Source of the DNA: Algoriphagus vanfongensis DSM 17529
GTDB lineage: Bacteria > Bacteroidota > Bacteroidia > Cytophagales > Cyclobacteriaceae
DNA: 64,000 nucleotides
Assembly: GCF_000429465.1 (NCBI RefSeq)
Contig: NZ_AUBX01000009.1
Coordinates: 1-64,000 of the forward strand
Direction: 5' to 3'
Under the pieces are notes generated by a model. It searched no databases. It was not told where the DNA came from and saw nothing but the letters and a program-made list of their open reading frames with translations. This document shows, one piece after another, positions 63,447-64,000 of this stretch. The translations under genes were made by a program, and so were the position numbers. Position 1 is the first letter of the stretch. Every line of letters starts with the position of its first letter.

Positions 63447-64000
63447 TTAGATTTTTATTCCAAAGCCATGTAAAAGTACCAATCGTATACCGACATAGAT
63501 GACTAGGATAGCTGTCAAGCCTCCAATAAATCGAAGGTTAAATTTTTTATTGGACAGGTAAGAGCCAATTCCTCCTCCGATCAGTACAGCAATGACCAAC
63601 TTCCAGAGCAAACTCAGATCTACTTCCAACGTATCCGCTACTGCCAATCCTGCCAGCCCGGCTAGGGAATTGACCAAAATGAAAACCGAAGCGAGGGAAG
63701 CGACTGTTCGGGGATTGGACCAGTTGAGCAGATTTAGGACAGGAGAAAGAAAGATTCCTCCGCCTATTCCCGAAACCCCGGCAAGCAGACCGATTCCACC
63801 TCCCAAGGCTAGTTTTTTTGAAAGTTGAAATTCTCTGGAAATCAGATGAGCTTGGACATATCTTAGAATCATAAAAGCTCCTGACAGAATCAGCGATCCT
63901 CCCAAAATCAGAAAGAAAGTTGACTGGGATAGTTTGAGTTGAGCTCCTAGATAAGAAAGCGGAATACTACTGACCAAAAATGGCCAAAACAGCTTGAGGT
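63447..64000 (-). CDS. Sulfite exporter TauE/SafE-family permease, 5-prime end cut by window
   Basis: The visible 184 residues are the C-terminal two-thirds of a TauE/SafE permease: membrane helices with GGGIGLLAGVSGIGGGIFLSPVL and a late LIGGGIGSYLSNKKFN. The frame stays open to the window end (residues before the first Leu continue LKLFWPFL), so the gene begins outside. The family exports sulfite or organosulfonates, or imports other anions. It is upstream of the AraC gene on the same strand. Confidence 0.85.
   Translation of the reverse strand, partial: LKLFWPFLVSSIPLSYLGAQLKLSQSTFFLILGGSLILSGAFMILRYVQAHLISREFQLSKKLALGGGIGLLAGVSGIGGGIFLSPVLNLLNWSNPRTVASLASVFILVNSLAGLAGLAVADTLEVDLSLLWKLVIAVLIGGGIGSYLSNKKFNLRFIGGLTAILVIYVGIRLVLLHGFGIKI

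Overview
The window looks like a chromosomal piece of a Bacteroidota (Cytophagales) bacterium, most like the Algoriphagus/Cyclobacteriaceae group. The reasons are a SusC/SusD pair, lipoproteins with Bacteroidota-style lipoboxes, a -7 box of the TAnnTTTG type, weak ribosome-binding sites, ECF sigma factors, and family-specific genes (a XylR-like LacI/AraC hybrid, DUF3050, DUF4397). The genus is inferred from gene content only. I saw no tRNA, rRNA, CRISPR array or intact insertion sequence.

Layout. 1-0.97 kb: gene-free repeat block. 0.97-1.4 kb: AhpD-like protein. 1.5-7.1 kb: a tight minus-strand operon of four family-2 glycosyltransferases and an MsbA-like ABC exporter. 7.1-8.7 kb: second repeat block sharing a composite repeat of about 400 bp (141-bp core) with the first. 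8.7-14.2 kb: two large membrane proteins (GT-C-like), a GT4 glycosyltransferase and a Wzm-type O-antigen/polysaccharide permease without its ATPase. 14.6-20.5 kb: polysaccharide deacetylase, GNAT acetyltransferase, Wza and a Wzc-type tyrosine autokinase. The first 20 kb is therefore a surface/exopolysaccharide synthesis and export region, broken up by repeats.

20.8-26.9 kb: housekeeping and secreted genes (DUF6263 protein, purple-acid-phosphatase-like enzyme, glycerophosphodiesterase, DUF3050, SDR) and an orphan ECF sigma factor. 27.2-33.4 kb: a small catabolic locus with no SusC/D: a secreted beta-propeller/alpha-toroid protein and a secreted Asp-box (BNR) protein, divergent from an FHS-type sugar MFS transporter and a XylR-like regulator. 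33.5-37.4 kb: RlmD and a partner gene, a membrane protein and an SDR. 37.4-43.1 kb: a large superfamily-1 helicase, then a HipBA toxin-antitoxin pair with clear palindromic operators. 43.1-43.9 kb: DUF72.

44.4-53.1 kb: SusC, SusD, GH18 lipoprotein, ROK kinase and a secreted FAD oxidoreductase with an SLH-like tail, probably a locus for chitin or GlcNAc-containing glycans. 53.1-56.3 kb: a secreted unknown, then an ECF sigma factor overlapping a gene that joins an anti-sigma-like membrane anchor to an outer-membrane beta-barrel. 56.8-64 kb: DUF4397 lipoprotein and a minus-strand redox/cupin cluster (AKR, ADH, dienelactone-hydrolase-like enzyme, two paralogous cupins, hexapeptide acetyltransferase, AraC regulator), ending in a TauE/SafE permease cut by the window edge.

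Several genes (6085, 12027, 13386 and 54387 series) have no usable ATG and appear to start with TTG. For other genes I moved the start to an internal ATG where a signal peptide, lipobox or gene spacing supported it.
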